Assembly: GCA_963815295.1 (NCBI GenBank) | Contig: CAWFFZ010000003.1 | Span: 1-64,000 of the forward strand | Direction: 5' to 3' | DNA: 64,000 nt | DNA from: JACDHG01 sp963815295 | GTDB taxonomy: Bacteria > Actinomycetota > Actinomycetes > Propionibacteriales > Nocardioidaceae | Part shown: positions 19,233 to 28,013 of the stretch, one piece after another | Layout: each line of letters begins with the position of its first letter | Numbering within the stretch: the stretch's first letter is position 1 | Notes under the pieces: model-generated | What the model saw: only the letters and a program-made list of their open reading frames with translations | The model's database searches: none | What the model was told of the DNA's origin: nothing | Position numbers and translations under genes: made by a program

Positions 19233-19838
19233 ATGTCGATCCGGCCCAGGTCAGAGGCGCCGGGAGGCGAGACCTCTGGCTTTGACCACATACGGGCGGA
19301 GGCCGCCGTCCGCGAGTTGCTGATCGCCATCGGGGAAGACCCCGATCGCGAGGGCTTGCGTGGCACCCCCCGACGAGTCGCCTCGGCGTATGCCGAAACC
19401 TTCAGCGGTCTCCGCATGTCACCCGAGGACGTGCTGACGACTACGTTCGACCTCGGCCACGACGAGATGATCCTCGTCAAGGACATCGAGGTCTGGTCGA
19501 TGTGCGAGCACCACCTGGTTCCTTTCACCGGCGTCGCCCACGTCGGCTACATCCCGAGCGCCGACGGCAGAATCACAGGTCTGTCGAAGCTCGCCAGGGT
19601 GGTTGATGTGTTTGCCCGGCGTCCCCAGGTGCAGGAGCGGCTCACGACTCAGATCGCCGACTCCCTCGTACGCATCTTGAAGCCGCGCGGTGTGATCACC
19701 GTGATGGACTGCGAGCATCTGTGCATGACGATGCGAGGTGTGCGCAAGCCCGGGTCCAGGACCGTCACCAGCGCGGTGCGCGGTCAGCTGCGCGATCCCG
19801 CTACCCGGGCTGAGGCGATGAGCCTCATCCTGGGGTAG
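19233..19838 (+). CDS. folE: GTP cyclohydrolase I
   Basis: First enzyme of folate biosynthesis: GTP to 7,8-dihydroneopterin triphosphate. Zinc ligands and active-site residues are visible in WSMCEHHLVPF (about residue 88) and MDCEHLCMTMRGV (about 158). Length about 201 residues. I choose ATG 19233, one base after the ftsH stop with AGGA upstream, over the longer frame at 19167 that overlaps ftsH. It opens a tight run folE-folP-NTF2-folB-folK. Confidence 0.96.
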   Translation: MSIRPRSEAPGGETSGFDHIRAEAAVRELLIAIGEDPDREGLRGTPRRVASAYAETFSGLRMSPEDVLTTTFDLGHDEMILVKDIEVWSMCEHHLVPFTGVAHVGYIPSADGRITGLSKLARVVDVFARRPQVQERLTTQIADSLVRILKPRGVITVMDCEHLCMTMRGVRKPGSRTVTSAVRGQLRDPATRAEAMSLILG

Positions 19839-19849
19839 CGCACACCTTG

Positions 19850-20710
19850 ATGTTCTCCTCACCACCTCAATACGTCGCCGGCCTGCCGAGACCGGAGCGC
19901 TGCCTCGTAATGGGTGTCGTCAACGTGACTCCCGACTCGTTCTCGGACGGCGGCGTGTGGTTCGAGCCCGCCGCGGCCATCGCGCACGGGTTGGCCTTGC
20001 GCGACGAGGGCGCCGACCTTGTCGACGTCGGCGGCGAGTCGACCCGACCTGGCGCAGCACGTCCTAGCGTCGGCGAAGAGTTGAAGCGGGTCATCCCGGT
20101 TGTCCAGACGCTGGCCGACGCGGGCGTCGTCGTGAGCATCGACACGATGCGGGCTGAGGTCGCCACAGGTGCCATCGAGGCCGGCGCCAGCCTTGTCAAC
20201 GATGTGTCCGGTGGCGCGTCAGACCCCGAGATGCTCGCGACCGTCGCCAGCGCCGAGGTGCCGTTCATCGTGATGCACTGGCGCGGCCACTCCACCACGA
20301 TGCAGGCCCGAGCGACGTACGACGACGTCATCGCCGACGTGTCGGCCGAGCTCACGGTCCGGACGGATGCTGCCCTTGCCGCGGGGATTGCCGCGGAGCG
20401 CATCGCCGTCGACCCTGGCCTCGGCTTCGCGAAGAAGGGAGACCATAACTGGGAGGTCCTCGGTGGCCTCGACCGGTTGCGCACGTTGGGCTTCCCTCTC
20501 ATCGTGGGTGCCTCACGCAAGACGTTCCTCGGCAGCCTGCTGGCAGATAGCGACGGCGTTGCACGTCCTGTCGACGCGCGTGACGACGCGTCCGCGGCGG
20601 TGTCTGCGCTGGCTGCCGTTGCCGGCGTCTGGTGCGTTCGAGTGCACGACGTGTCGCGGTCGTTGGACGCCGTCAAGGTCGCCTCGCGTTGGGCCAGGTC
20701 GACACCATGA
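19850..20710 (+). CDS. folP: Dihydropteroate synthase
   Basis: Condenses 6-hydroxymethyl-7,8-dihydropterin diphosphate with p-aminobenzoate; target of sulfonamides. Conserved pieces: MGVVNVTPDSFSDGG (about residue 17), DVGGESTRPGA (about 60), VNDVSGG, and DPGLGFAKKGDHNWEVL (about 188). Length about 286 residues. ATG 19850 follows folE by 11 bp; the TTG at 19847 is a possible alternative. The stop overlaps the next ATG. Confidence 0.96.
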   Translation: MFSSPPQYVAGLPRPERCLVMGVVNVTPDSFSDGGVWFEPAAAIAHGLALRDEGADLVDVGGESTRPGAARPSVGEELKRVIPVVQTLADAGVVVSIDTMRAEVATGAIEAGASLVNDVSGGASDPEMLATVASAEVPFIVMHWRGHSTTMQARATYDDVIADVSAELTVRTDAALAAGIAAERIAVDPGLGFAKKGDHNWEVLGGLDRLRTLGFPLIVGASRKTFLGSLLADSDGVARPVDARDDASAAVSALAAVAGVWCVRVHDVSRSLDAVKVASRWARSTP

Positions 20711-21141
20711 CGTCGGACCAACGCGATGACGTGCTAGCGGCGCATAGGGCGTTCTACGCAGCCTTCGAGCAGGCGGACTTCGACGCGATGGCTCAGATCT
20801 GGGCTGAGGACGACGGTGTGGTGTGTGTGCATCCGGGGGCCGAGCCCATCCGCGGCCACCGTGCCGTGATCCGGTCGTGGTTGGCACTGATGGCCAATGC
20901 GACGTACATCCAGTTCTTTCTTACCGACGTAGAGGCCGTGGTCGTTGGCGACGTCGCGTCGGTGACCTGCACAGAGAATGTGCTCGCCGCCGGCGCCGAT
21001 ACCCCGGTGGGTTCCTTTGCAGGTGGAAGTGCCGCGGCGACGAATGTGTTCAGGCACACATCCACCGGCTGGCGGTTGTGGATCCACCATGCGTCGCCGG
21101 TACTGTCGAGACGTCCGCCCGATGAAGGAGATCCTGCATGA
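20707..21141 (+). CDS. NTF2/SnoaL-like protein embedded in the folate operon
   Basis: A 144-residue protein with the nuclear-transport-factor-2 cone fold: an N-terminal helix (LAAHRAFYAAFEQADFDAMA), then IWAEDDGVVCVHPGA, typical of SnoaL-like domains, and a C-terminal strand pair ending WRLWIHHASPV. Its ATG overlaps the folP stop and its stop overlaps the folB ATG (ATGA on both sides), so it is translationally locked into the operon. Catalytic role unknown; a function in pterin metabolism is inferred from position only. Confidence 0.85.
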   Translation: MTSDQRDDVLAAHRAFYAAFEQADFDAMAQIWAEDDGVVCVHPGAEPIRGHRAVIRSWLALMANATYIQFFLTDVEAVVVGDVASVTCTENVLAAGADTPVGSFAGGSAAATNVFRHTSTGWRLWIHHASPVLSRRPPDEGDPA

Positions 21142-21521
21142 CCGGCACCATCGCGCAGCGTTTCGACCGGCTCCAGCTGGTCGGCTTGCGCGCGTACGGT
21201 CATCATGGCGTTTTCTCGTCTGAGCGGCGTGACGGGCAGGAGTTCGTGGTCGACGTCGAGCTCGGTCTCGATACCCGGCCAGCGGCAGCCGGCGACAACC
21301 TGGCAGCCACGGTTGACTACGGCGTCCTTGCCGACAAGCTGCACGAAGCCATCGCCTCTGAGCCAGTGGACCTGATCGAAACACTGGCCGAACGACTCGC
21401 GAACCTCTGCTTGGCGCCACCCGTCGAGTGGGTAGAAGTGACTGTCCACAAGCCGCACGCACCGATCACGAAAGCGTTTGAGGACGTCAGCATCACCATC
21501 CACCGGAGTCGCAATGACTGA
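21138..21521 (+). CDS. folB: Dihydroneopterin aldolase
   Basis: Converts 7,8-dihydroneopterin to 6-hydroxymethyldihydropterin and glycolaldehyde. The characteristic LVGLRAYGHHGVFSSERRDGQ segment region (about residues 12-32) holds the conserved Gly-His/His-Gly and Glu; VDLIETLAERLA contains the pterin-binding Glu, and VEVTVHKPHAPI the catalytic Lys. Length 127 residues. Overlaps the preceding stop by 4 nt. Confidence 0.95.
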   Translation: MTGTIAQRFDRLQLVGLRAYGHHGVFSSERRDGQEFVVDVELGLDTRPAAAGDNLAATVDYGVLADKLHEAIASEPVDLIETLAERLANLCLAPPVEWVEVTVHKPHAPITKAFEDVSITIHRSRND

Positions 21522-21536
21522 GCCATCGGAGTTGAC

Positions 21537-22100
21537 ATGACTGAGTCGCCTAACCCGCACATCATCGATCCCGATACCCTCACGGGGGAGATGCGGCCGA
21601 TCCGACCGGCGGTATTGTCGCTCGGCAGCAACGTCGGCGAGCGCTTCGCCAACCTGCAAGGTGCGGTGGACTCGCTCGCCGACACGCCTGAGGTTCATGT
21701 CGTCGCCGTGTCATCGGTCTACGAGACCGAGCCCGTCGACCTGCCCGAGGGGTCCAAGGACTTCCTCAACGCGATCTTGCTCGCCGACACGACATTGTCG
21801 GTTGCGATGCTGCTCGACCGGGCGCAGGCAGTCGAATCCGCCTACGGCCGTGAGCGGCAAGGACGCAATGCCCCACGCACCCTCGACGTCGACCTGGTGG
21901 TCGTCGGCGACCGGATTTCCGACACCGACGAGCTGACGCTGCCCCACCCGCGGGCGCATGAGCGCGCGTTCGTGCTGGTTCCGTGGCGGGAGGTCGACGA
22001 GCAGGCCACGATTCCCGGCAGGGGGAAGATCGCCGACCTGCTTGCTGACCTCGACACAAGTGGCGTATCCCGGCGTGACGACCTCGCACTCGAGCTCTAG
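21537..22100 (+). CDS. folK: 6-hydroxymethyl-7,8-dihydropterin pyrophosphokinase
   Basis: Adds pyrophosphate from ATP to the pterin before FolP acts. Recognised by LSLGSNVGERFANLQ (about residue 29), VSSVYETEPVDLPEG, ERQGRNAPRTLDVDLVVVGD (about 103-122) and LPHPRAHERAFVLVPW. Length 187 residues with a short N-terminal extension of about 20 residues. 15 bp after folB. Confidence 0.95.
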   Translation: MTESPNPHIIDPDTLTGEMRPIRPAVLSLGSNVGERFANLQGAVDSLADTPEVHVVAVSSVYETEPVDLPEGSKDFLNAILLADTTLSVAMLLDRAQAVESAYGRERQGRNAPRTLDVDLVVVGDRISDTDELTLPHPRAHERAFVLVPWREVDEQATIPGRGKIADLLADLDTSGVSRRDDLALEL

Positions 22101-22108
22101 AGCAGGCC

Positions 22109-22588
22109 TTGGCGCAGGAGGAGACCCCACCCACGGGGTCGGTTGGTCCGACCAGCCTGTCCGTGCTCGCGATGGTGTTTGTCGTGGCAGGTGTGCTCGG
22201 CTACGCCTCGGTGCCCCTGTTCGAGTCCGTCTCAACGACGGCGCCACGGATCGAGTGGCCGGCCGTCGGTGCGCTGGCGCTGATCGCGGCCATCTTGTTG
22301 GCCTTGGCGTACTCGACGTACAAGACAGTCCACCGTGACCGGGCGCGGATCGCCCCGCATCGGGCCGTCAACCTGCTGCTTTTGGCCAAGGCGAGTGCGC
22401 TCGTCGGTGCCGTCGTGGCCGGCGGATATCTGGGTTTCGCCCTCAATTTCGTGGGCCGCCTTGACGTCGAATTGCCCCGGGAACGGGCCGTTCGGTCCCT
22501 TGTGGCTGCTGTGACTGGTGTGGTTATTGTGGTTTCTGCGCTCCTACTTGAGCGCGCCTGTCGGGTTCCGAAGGACCCCGAAGAATAG
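22109..22588 (+). CDS. DUF3180 membrane protein
   Basis: A 159-residue protein with four hydrophobic segments (about residues 18-38, 52-72, 92-115, 130-148), matching the actinobacterial DUF3180 family that is nearly always found directly after folK. Function unknown. The TTG at 22109 is 8 bp after the folK stop; the next in-frame candidate starts inside the first helix, so TTG is likely. A conserved partnership with the folate genes is seen but not explained. Confidence 0.8.
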   Translation: MAQEETPPTGSVGPTSLSVLAMVFVVAGVLGYASVPLFESVSTTAPRIEWPAVGALALIAAILLALAYSTYKTVHRDRARIAPHRAVNLLLLAKASALVGAVVAGGYLGFALNFVGRLDVELPRERAVRSLVAAVTGVVIVVSALLLERACRVPKDPEE

Positions 22589-22598
22589 AATCCGGCGC

Positions 22599-23186
22599 AT
22601 GTCAGGTAGCCGTCGTGTCCAACGCAGCACCCGAATTGCGCTCGCTTGCGGACTGCTCGCGCTCTCCGCCATCCTCGTCATCGCTGCGGTCGCCACGACT
22701 GTCGCGGTTGCCGTTGCGGCCCTCGGCGCTCTCGTTGCCGGCGCAGCCGCGTCGCGGATCATGTACGCCGAAGTCGTGCAGACTCGCGGTGAGGCAGCTC
22801 GTGAGCATGCGGAACAGGCGCGGTCCTTCGGCACCACCATGTCCAGGGTGCATCACGAGCACCGCAGGTTCACCGCCTCCATGGGTGCCCGCCTCGCCGA
22901 CCGCGACCGCACGATCACCCAGCTCAACGGGACCCTCCGGCTGGCTGAGATCCGCATCGGCGAGGCCGAGACGCGTGCCACGCGTGAGGGGACCAGAGCC
23001 GACGAAACCCAGGAACGGCTGACCGCCCTCCTCGACGAGGTGCTCGCGCAACCGCACCTGACTCTGGTCGAAGCCGACGAGCAAGAGGCGCCGACCATCG
23101 TCGACCTGTTGGCCTGGGAAGAGCGTGTCACTCAGGCCGCCGAGGCCAGCCAGGCCAGCTTGACGGACTCCCGCAGCCACGCCTGA
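22599..23186 (+). CDS. Membrane-anchored coiled-coil protein, unknown function
   Basis: A protein of about 195 residues with two adjacent hydrophobic segments (about residues 12-55, rich in Ala/Val) followed by a long charged helix (about 62-150, EAAREHAEQARSF...ERLTALLDEVL) that should form a coiled coil. The C-terminus is acidic. No family is recognised with confidence. It starts 10 bp after the DUF3180 gene and looks like the last gene of the ftsH-fol operon. Confidence 0.7.
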   Translation: MSGSRRVQRSTRIALACGLLALSAILVIAAVATTVAVAVAALGALVAGAAASRIMYAEVVQTRGEAAREHAEQARSFGTTMSRVHHEHRRFTASMGARLADRDRTITQLNGTLRLAEIRIGEAETRATREGTRADETQERLTALLDEVLAQPHLTLVEADEQEAPTIVDLLAWEERVTQAAEASQASLTDSRSHA

Positions 23187-23197
23187 GTTCGTAGGGG

Positions 23198-24379
23198 TCA
23201 GCGCAGCGGGCCAGTCGACGTCACGCTGACTTCCGAGGGGCGCAAGCCGTCCTCCTCGGCGCCGATCGACCGACGCAGTGCCTCATGCAGCGTGTTGGGC
23301 GTCAGCACGCCGAGGAACTGGTCCCCGTCGAGGACCGCCACCCAACCGGCGTCCCATTGGAGCATGGCTGACAGGGCGTCCTTCAGCGATGCATCGCGGT
23401 CGACATACGCATCCATCCGCTCAGCCCGGTCGGCAACTGTCCCACTGCCGGATGCGTGGTCAGTGCCTATCCAGCCGCGCAGGTTCTGGTGGTGGTCGAC
23501 GACGATCGCCCAACGGGCGTCCTCCTGGTCCATGCTCGCGTGGGCTTCTGCCAACGTGTCGGTGTCGTGGACCACAGGCGGCAGCGTGAGGTCAGTTTGG
23601 TCGATCGGCGTGACCGCTAACCGGCGCAACCCACGGTCGGCGCCGACGAACTCGGCCACGAACTCGTCTGCCGGCCCTCCGAGCACCCGGGCGGGGGTAT
23701 CGAACTGAGCGAGCCGGCCACCTGGCTCGAACACTGCAACCCGGTCACCGAGGCGCACCGCCTCCTCGATGTCGTGTGTCACGAGGACGACGGTCTTGGC
23801 CAGCGTTGCCTGGATGTCGAGGAACTGATCCTGCAACCGAGTGCGCACGATTGGGTCGACTGCACCGAACGGTTCGTCCATCAGCAGTACGTCGGGGTCT
23901 GCTGCCAACGCGCGCGCCACTCCCACCCGCTGGCGCTGGCCGCCGGACAGCTGGTGGGGATAGCGATCTCCGAACGACGCCGGGTCGAGGCCCATCGTGT
24001 CGAGCAGTTCGTCGACCCGCGCGTCAGTGCGTTTCTTGTCCCATCCGAGCAGCTTCGGCAGGGTCGCGACGTTGTTGCGGATCGTCTGGTGGGGGAAGAG
24101 ACCGATCTGCTGGATGACGTATCCGATCCGGCGGCGAAGTTGGACGGCGTTCATCCGCGTCACGTCTTCACCATCGAGCTCGATCTTCCCGGTGGTGGGC
24201 TCGATCAGCCGGTTGATCATTTTCAACGTCGTCGACTTGCCGCAACCCGAAGGCCCAACAAGGGTCACCAACTCGCCGCGCGGGATGTCGAGGTCTAGCT
24301 CCTGGACAGCGACGGTTCCACCGTCATACGTCTTGCCCACACCGTGGAGCCGGATCATGAAATCTTCGGTAGCGTCCAC
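23198..24379 (-). CDS. opuCA: Glycine betaine/choline-type ABC transporter ATPase with CBS domains (OpuCA)
   Basis: ATP-binding subunit of a compatible-solute importer, about 393 residues. ABC domain: Walker A VGPSGCGKSTTLK (about residue 38), signature QLSGGQRQRVGVARAL, Walker B DVLLMDEPFGAVD. The C-terminal 130 residues form a CBS pair (ARWAIVVDHHQNLRGWIGT and AGWVAVLDGDQFLGVLT), the ionic-strength sensor of OpuCA/OpuAA proteins. GTG 24379 is chosen because GGAGAGG lies 6 nt upstream; it sits only 2 bp from the GTG of the divergent permease gene. ATG 24358 is the alternative. Confidence 0.9.
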   Translation of the reverse strand: MDATEDFMIRLHGVGKTYDGGTVAVQELDLDIPRGELVTLVGPSGCGKSTTLKMINRLIEPTTGKIELDGEDVTRMNAVQLRRRIGYVIQQIGLFPHQTIRNNVATLPKLLGWDKKRTDARVDELLDTMGLDPASFGDRYPHQLSGGQRQRVGVARALAADPDVLLMDEPFGAVDPIVRTRLQDQFLDIQATLAKTVVLVTHDIEEAVRLGDRVAVFEPGGRLAQFDTPARVLGGPADEFVAEFVGADRGLRRLAVTPIDQTDLTLPPVVHDTDTLAEAHASMDQEDARWAIVVDHHQNLRGWIGTDHASGSGTVADRAERMDAYVDRDASLKDALSAMLQWDAGWVAVLDGDQFLGVLTPNTLHEALRRSIGAEEDGLRPSEVSVTSTGPLR

Positions 24380-24381
24380 GT

Positions 24382-25077
24382 GTGACCTCTCCGCCGGTGG
24401 CTGACGAGCCGTCCTGTTACAGCCTGACAGTAAACGACTGGATCTGCGGACAGTACTGGAGCGATCGCGCTGACACACTCGTAGAGCAAACCCAGCAGCA
24501 CATCTACCTCACCGTTGTCTCTGTCGCTATCGGATTCTTGCTAGCCGTCCCGATGGCGGTGGTGGCGCGTCGGTTTCGAACCACCGAGCCGTGGATTCTC
24601 GGGACCGCCACGGTCATCTATACGATCCCCTCGCTGGCCATGTTCTCGTTGCTGCTGCCCATCTGGAACATCAGCATCACCACGGTCATCGTGGGCCTCG
24701 TCCTCTACTCGTTGACGATCCTGGTCCGCAACGTCTTGGCCGGTCTCGATTCGGTGCCGGACGAAGTCATCGAGTCTGCCCTCGGGATGGGTTACGGTCC
24801 CGGGCGGCTGTTGCTGAAGGTTGAGCTGCCACTCGCCATGCCCGCCATCATCGCCGGCCTGCGGATCGCCACAGTGTCGACGGTAGCGCTCGCCACCGTG
24901 GGGGCGATCCTCGGCTACGGCGGGCTCGGGAACCTCTTGGCGACCGGGGTTGCCGAGCAGTTCAAGGCGCAGATCTTCGCGGCCAGCGTGTTGTGTGTCG
25001 CACTCGCCATCGTCTTCGACCTCCTCTTGCTGCTGGTCGGTCGACTCCTCACCCCATGGCAACGGGGCCGCGCGTGA
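24382..25077 (+). CDS. opuCB: Glycine betaine-type ABC transporter permease (OpuCB)
   Basis: First permease, 231 residues, with five to six membrane helices and the binding-protein-dependent transport EAA loop (DEVIESALGMGYGPGRLLLKV, about residues 130-150). The start GTG at 24382 is 7 nt downstream of a TAGCGT -10 hexamer (24370-24375), so the transcript is probably leaderless, and the -10 lies inside the beginning of the divergent opuCA gene. Overlaps the second permease by 4 nt. Confidence 0.9.
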   Translation: MTSPPVADEPSCYSLTVNDWICGQYWSDRADTLVEQTQQHIYLTVVSVAIGFLLAVPMAVVARRFRTTEPWILGTATVIYTIPSLAMFSLLLPIWNISITTVIVGLVLYSLTILVRNVLAGLDSVPDEVIESALGMGYGPGRLLLKVELPLAMPAIIAGLRIATVSTVALATVGAILGYGGLGNLLATGVAEQFKAQIFAASVLCVALAIVFDLLLLLVGRLLTPWQRGRA

Positions 25078-25805
25078 ACGGGGTCTGGGACTGGCTCACC
25101 GACCCCACCAGCTGGGAGGGGCCGGACGGCATACTTGCCCGACTGTCGGAGCATCTGTGGCTGAGCGTCGTCAGCGTCTTGGTGGCGCTGGCGGTCTCAC
25201 TTCCTGTCGCGTGCTGGCTTGGTCACCTGGGTCGCGGCGGTGCCCTCGCCATCAACATCTCCAACATCGGCCGGGCCATCCCTACCTTCGCTGTGCTCGT
25301 GATCCTCAGCGTCGGCCCGGTCGGCAGTGCCGAGTTCGGTCCCTTCGGACGGGCTGGTCTGGCCACGCTCATCGCGCTGGTGTTGTTCGCGATCCCGCCC
25401 ATCATCACCAACACGTACGTCGGCATGCGCGAGGTAGACCGTGACCTCGTAGAGGCGGCGCGCGGGATGGGCATGACGGGCATGCAGGTCTTCTGGGGCA
25501 TCGAGCTGCCGATGGCGTTCCCGCTCATCATGACCGGCTTCCGGCTCGCCGTTGTCCAGGTGTGGGCGACCGCGACCATCGCAGCTCTGGTAGCAGGACC
25601 AGGGCTCGGCAGGATCATCGAGAAGGGCTTTCGCTCCAACGACCAGCCGCAAGTCGTGGGTGGAGCCATCATCGTCGCAGCGCTGGCGCTGCTCTTGGAG
25701 TTGCTGTTGGTAGCGCTTGAACGCGTGGTCGACCCAACCCGCCGTGCCCAAAGGGTTACGACATCGCAACGGATCGCCGCCTCGGAGAATTCTCGGCTAG
25801 GTTGA
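25074..25805 (+). CDS. opuCD: Glycine betaine-type ABC transporter permease (OpuCD)
   Basis: Second permease, about 243 residues with five to six helices and the EAA loop DRDLVEAARGMGMTGMQVF (about 122-140). The GTG at 25074 overlaps the stop of opuCB (GTGA), so translation is coupled; the ATG 6 codons upstream is an alternative. Together with opuCB it forms a heterodimeric membrane pore. Confidence 0.9.
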   Translation: MNGVWDWLTDPTSWEGPDGILARLSEHLWLSVVSVLVALAVSLPVACWLGHLGRGGALAINISNIGRAIPTFAVLVILSVGPVGSAEFGPFGRAGLATLIALVLFAIPPIITNTYVGMREVDRDLVEAARGMGMTGMQVFWGIELPMAFPLIMTGFRLAVVQVWATATIAALVAGPGLGRIIEKGFRSNDQPQVVGGAIIVAALALLLELLLVALERVVDPTRRAQRVTTSQRIAASENSRLG

Positions 25806-25885
25806 ACCCGGAGCGGGCACGTCAGGTGCCTGACCGGACACGCGTCGAGACACCTCGACGGGACACAGAAGGTGGGGTACCGACC

Positions 25886-26839
25886 ATGTCAAGGTTCAAA
25901 CACGCCGCAGTGGCGGCAGCGATCCTCCCGGTGTTGGCGTTGGCCGCCTGTGGCGGCGGTGAAGAGCTTGACGATGACGGGGGCAATGGCGGAGACGCCA
26001 GCGACAAGGGCGAGATCACCATGTCGGGGCAGAACTTCCCCGAGATGCTGATCATGGGCGAGATGTACAAGGCCGCGCTCGAGAATGCCGGCTACACCGT
26101 GGACTTCAAGCCCGTCGGAGACCGCAAGCTCTACATCGAGCAGATCGGGGCGGGGAGCATCGACCTCGCCCCCGAGTACCTCTCGTCTGTGACCGACGCG
26201 CTCAACGTCGTTGCCAATGGGGCGGATGCCGAGTCTCCCGCGACGAGTGACGTGGACGAAACCCTGAAGGCGTTGACCGAACTCGCAGCTGCGCAAGGTG
26301 CAACGCCGCTCGAGCCCGCTGAGGCAACCGATCAGAACGCCTTCTTCGTCACCAAGGAGTTCTCCGATGAGAACCAGGTGACCACCTTGACCCAGCTTGG
26401 TGAGCTCGGTGAGCCGATCGTACTTGCCGCCGCCTCCGACTGCCCCGACCGCGAGGACTGCGAGATCGGACTCGAGAACACCTATGGACTCAACATCACC
26501 GAGGTGCTCCCGCTCGGGTTCCAAACCACCGAGACGAAGGACGCGGTCAAGTCGGAAGAGGCCACCCTCGGCCAGACCGGCACCACCGACGGCTCTCTCG
26601 AGGAATTGGGCTTCGTCCTCCTCGAGGACGACAAAGGTCTCCAGCACGCGGAGAACCTGATTCCCTTGGTCAACACTGAATTCCTTGACGCCAACCCCGA
26701 TGTGGCGGACGTGCTGAACGAGTTGTCCGCCGCCTTGACAACCGAAGACCTCGCGGCACTCAACCAAGACGTTGCGGTCAACCGTACGGAGCCGGCAGAC
26801 GCGGCTGCGCAGTACCTGGAGGACGAAGGGCTGCTCTGA
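25886..26839 (+). CDS. opuCC: Glycine betaine-type substrate-binding lipoprotein (OpuCC)
   Basis: Extracytoplasmic solute-binding protein, about 317 residues. Signal peptide with lipobox LAAC (Cys about 22), an acidic Gly/Asp linker, then the OpuAC/QAT domain beginning ITMSGQNFPEMLIMGEMY. The ligand (betaine, choline, carnitine or similar) cannot be fixed by eye. ATG 25886 starts the signal peptide. It is 80 bp after opuCD, completing a four-part importer whose ATPase is divergent. Confidence 0.9.
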   Translation: MSRFKHAAVAAAILPVLALAACGGGEELDDDGGNGGDASDKGEITMSGQNFPEMLIMGEMYKAALENAGYTVDFKPVGDRKLYIEQIGAGSIDLAPEYLSSVTDALNVVANGADAESPATSDVDETLKALTELAAAQGATPLEPAEATDQNAFFVTKEFSDENQVTTLTQLGELGEPIVLAAASDCPDREDCEIGLENTYGLNITEVLPLGFQTTETKDAVKSEEATLGQTGTTDGSLEELGFVLLEDDKGLQHAENLIPLVNTEFLDANPDVADVLNELSAALTTEDLAALNQDVAVNRTEPADAAAQYLEDEGLL

Positions 26840-26843
26840 TCTG

Positions 26844-26869
26844 ACGCCCAGTCCGGTACGGCGGGGCGT
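26844..26869 (+). terminator. Hairpin after the osmolyte-transporter operon
   Basis: ACGCCC (26844-26849) pairs with GGGCGT (26864-26869), with an inner CCG/CGG stem. It starts 5 bp after the opuCC stop and is followed by TG-rich sequence but no long T run, so it is a weak intrinsic terminator. Confidence 0.45.
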
Positions 26870-26894
26870 TGTCACCGTGTGAAAGAGTTTGCGC

Positions 26895-27988
26895 ATGGCA
26901 GACGCGGACACCTCGGCGAGCGCCCCCAAGTCTCTCCTGGTCGTCGCCGGCTCAGGTCGCAGCGGCACGAGTCTGTTGGCGGGATTGACTGGCCGACTCG
27001 GATTCGCTATCCCGCAGCCGGAACTCAAAGCGAACGACACCAACCCACGCGGTTTCGGGGAGCCACGTTGGGCGGTCGCCTTCCACAAGGACCTGCTGCT
27101 CTCGGTTGCAGTTACGTCACGACGATGGCAGACCGCAGGCGTGGGCAGCAACCGCGCGGGTGGCTGAGCGTCGGCAGGCACGAGCCAAGCTCGGTGGTTG
27201 GCTGGCTGAGCAGTTCGAGCAAAGTGATCGAGTGGTGGTCAAGGATCCGCGGTTGGCCTGGTTCATCGATCTGTATGCAAACGTCTCTCAAGGACCTGGC
27301 GGTCGATCTCCGGATCGTGTCGATGCTGCGGCACCCGGTCGAGACGGTGCGCAGCAAGCAGCTCGCCTACGGTGGGCGCCGGCGACGGCACGACCCGGAT
27401 GGCCGCGTGGGTCAACATGATGCTGAATGTCGAGCACGAGACCAGGGCTCTTCCCCGCGCTTGGATTCGGTACGACGACTTGCTGTCGCAATGGCGCGCG
27501 ACGCTGGCGGCGCGGAGCAGCGCCTCGGCGTCGGGCTTGTCAGTGGTGCGACCGAGGCGCAGCTGGCGGCCGCGGACGACCTCGTGGATCCCAATCTGAA
27601 GCGCTCGCCTGGCGACTGGTCGGAGCTCGCAGTGCCGGACCCGCTCCGTGAGTTGGCTGAGGAGACCTTTGTCGCGCTGAATGCCCTCGTCGTCCAGCCC
27701 GACGGGGCCGACGGTGATCCGTCGACTGCCCGGTTGGACGCCCTGCGTAACGCGTATGCGGACTACTTTCACGCGGCTGAGGCAGTCGTGAAGTCGAGCC
27801 TCAATGCCGCCCGCGCCGCGGAGCGACGTCGGATCCAGCGGGAGATCGACTCGGAGCAGCGGGAGCAGGTGAAGCAGGGAGGTCAGAGCGCGCCGGTTGA
27901 CGGCAAGGTCACGGCTTCCCAGTCGCATCAGGTCCTCGCGCCAGGGCTGCTGTCAGGCGGGTGCATGCGGGCATCAGGCGAGGCGTGA
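26895..27988 (+). pseudogene. Sulfotransferase-family gene broken by at least four frameshifts
   Basis: The reading frame begins at ATG 26895 with a PAPS-binding-like loop (VAGSGRSGTSLLAG) and NPRGFGEPRW, then shifts frame near 27120, 27287, 27375 and 27505. Joined, the pieces give one continuous homologue of the gene at 35603-36719: RVVVKDPRLAWF, VSMLRHPVETV, RMAAWVNMMLNVE, WIRYDDLLSQW, VDPNLKRS, ELAEETFVALNAL. No in-frame stop interrupts a segment; all damage is single-base-type shifts. Either a recent pseudogene or sequence error. Intact, it would transfer sulfate from PAPS to a glycan. Confidence 0.75.
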
Positions 27989-28013
27989 GCGTGCTCGCCC
28001 GACGGAGTCGCGC

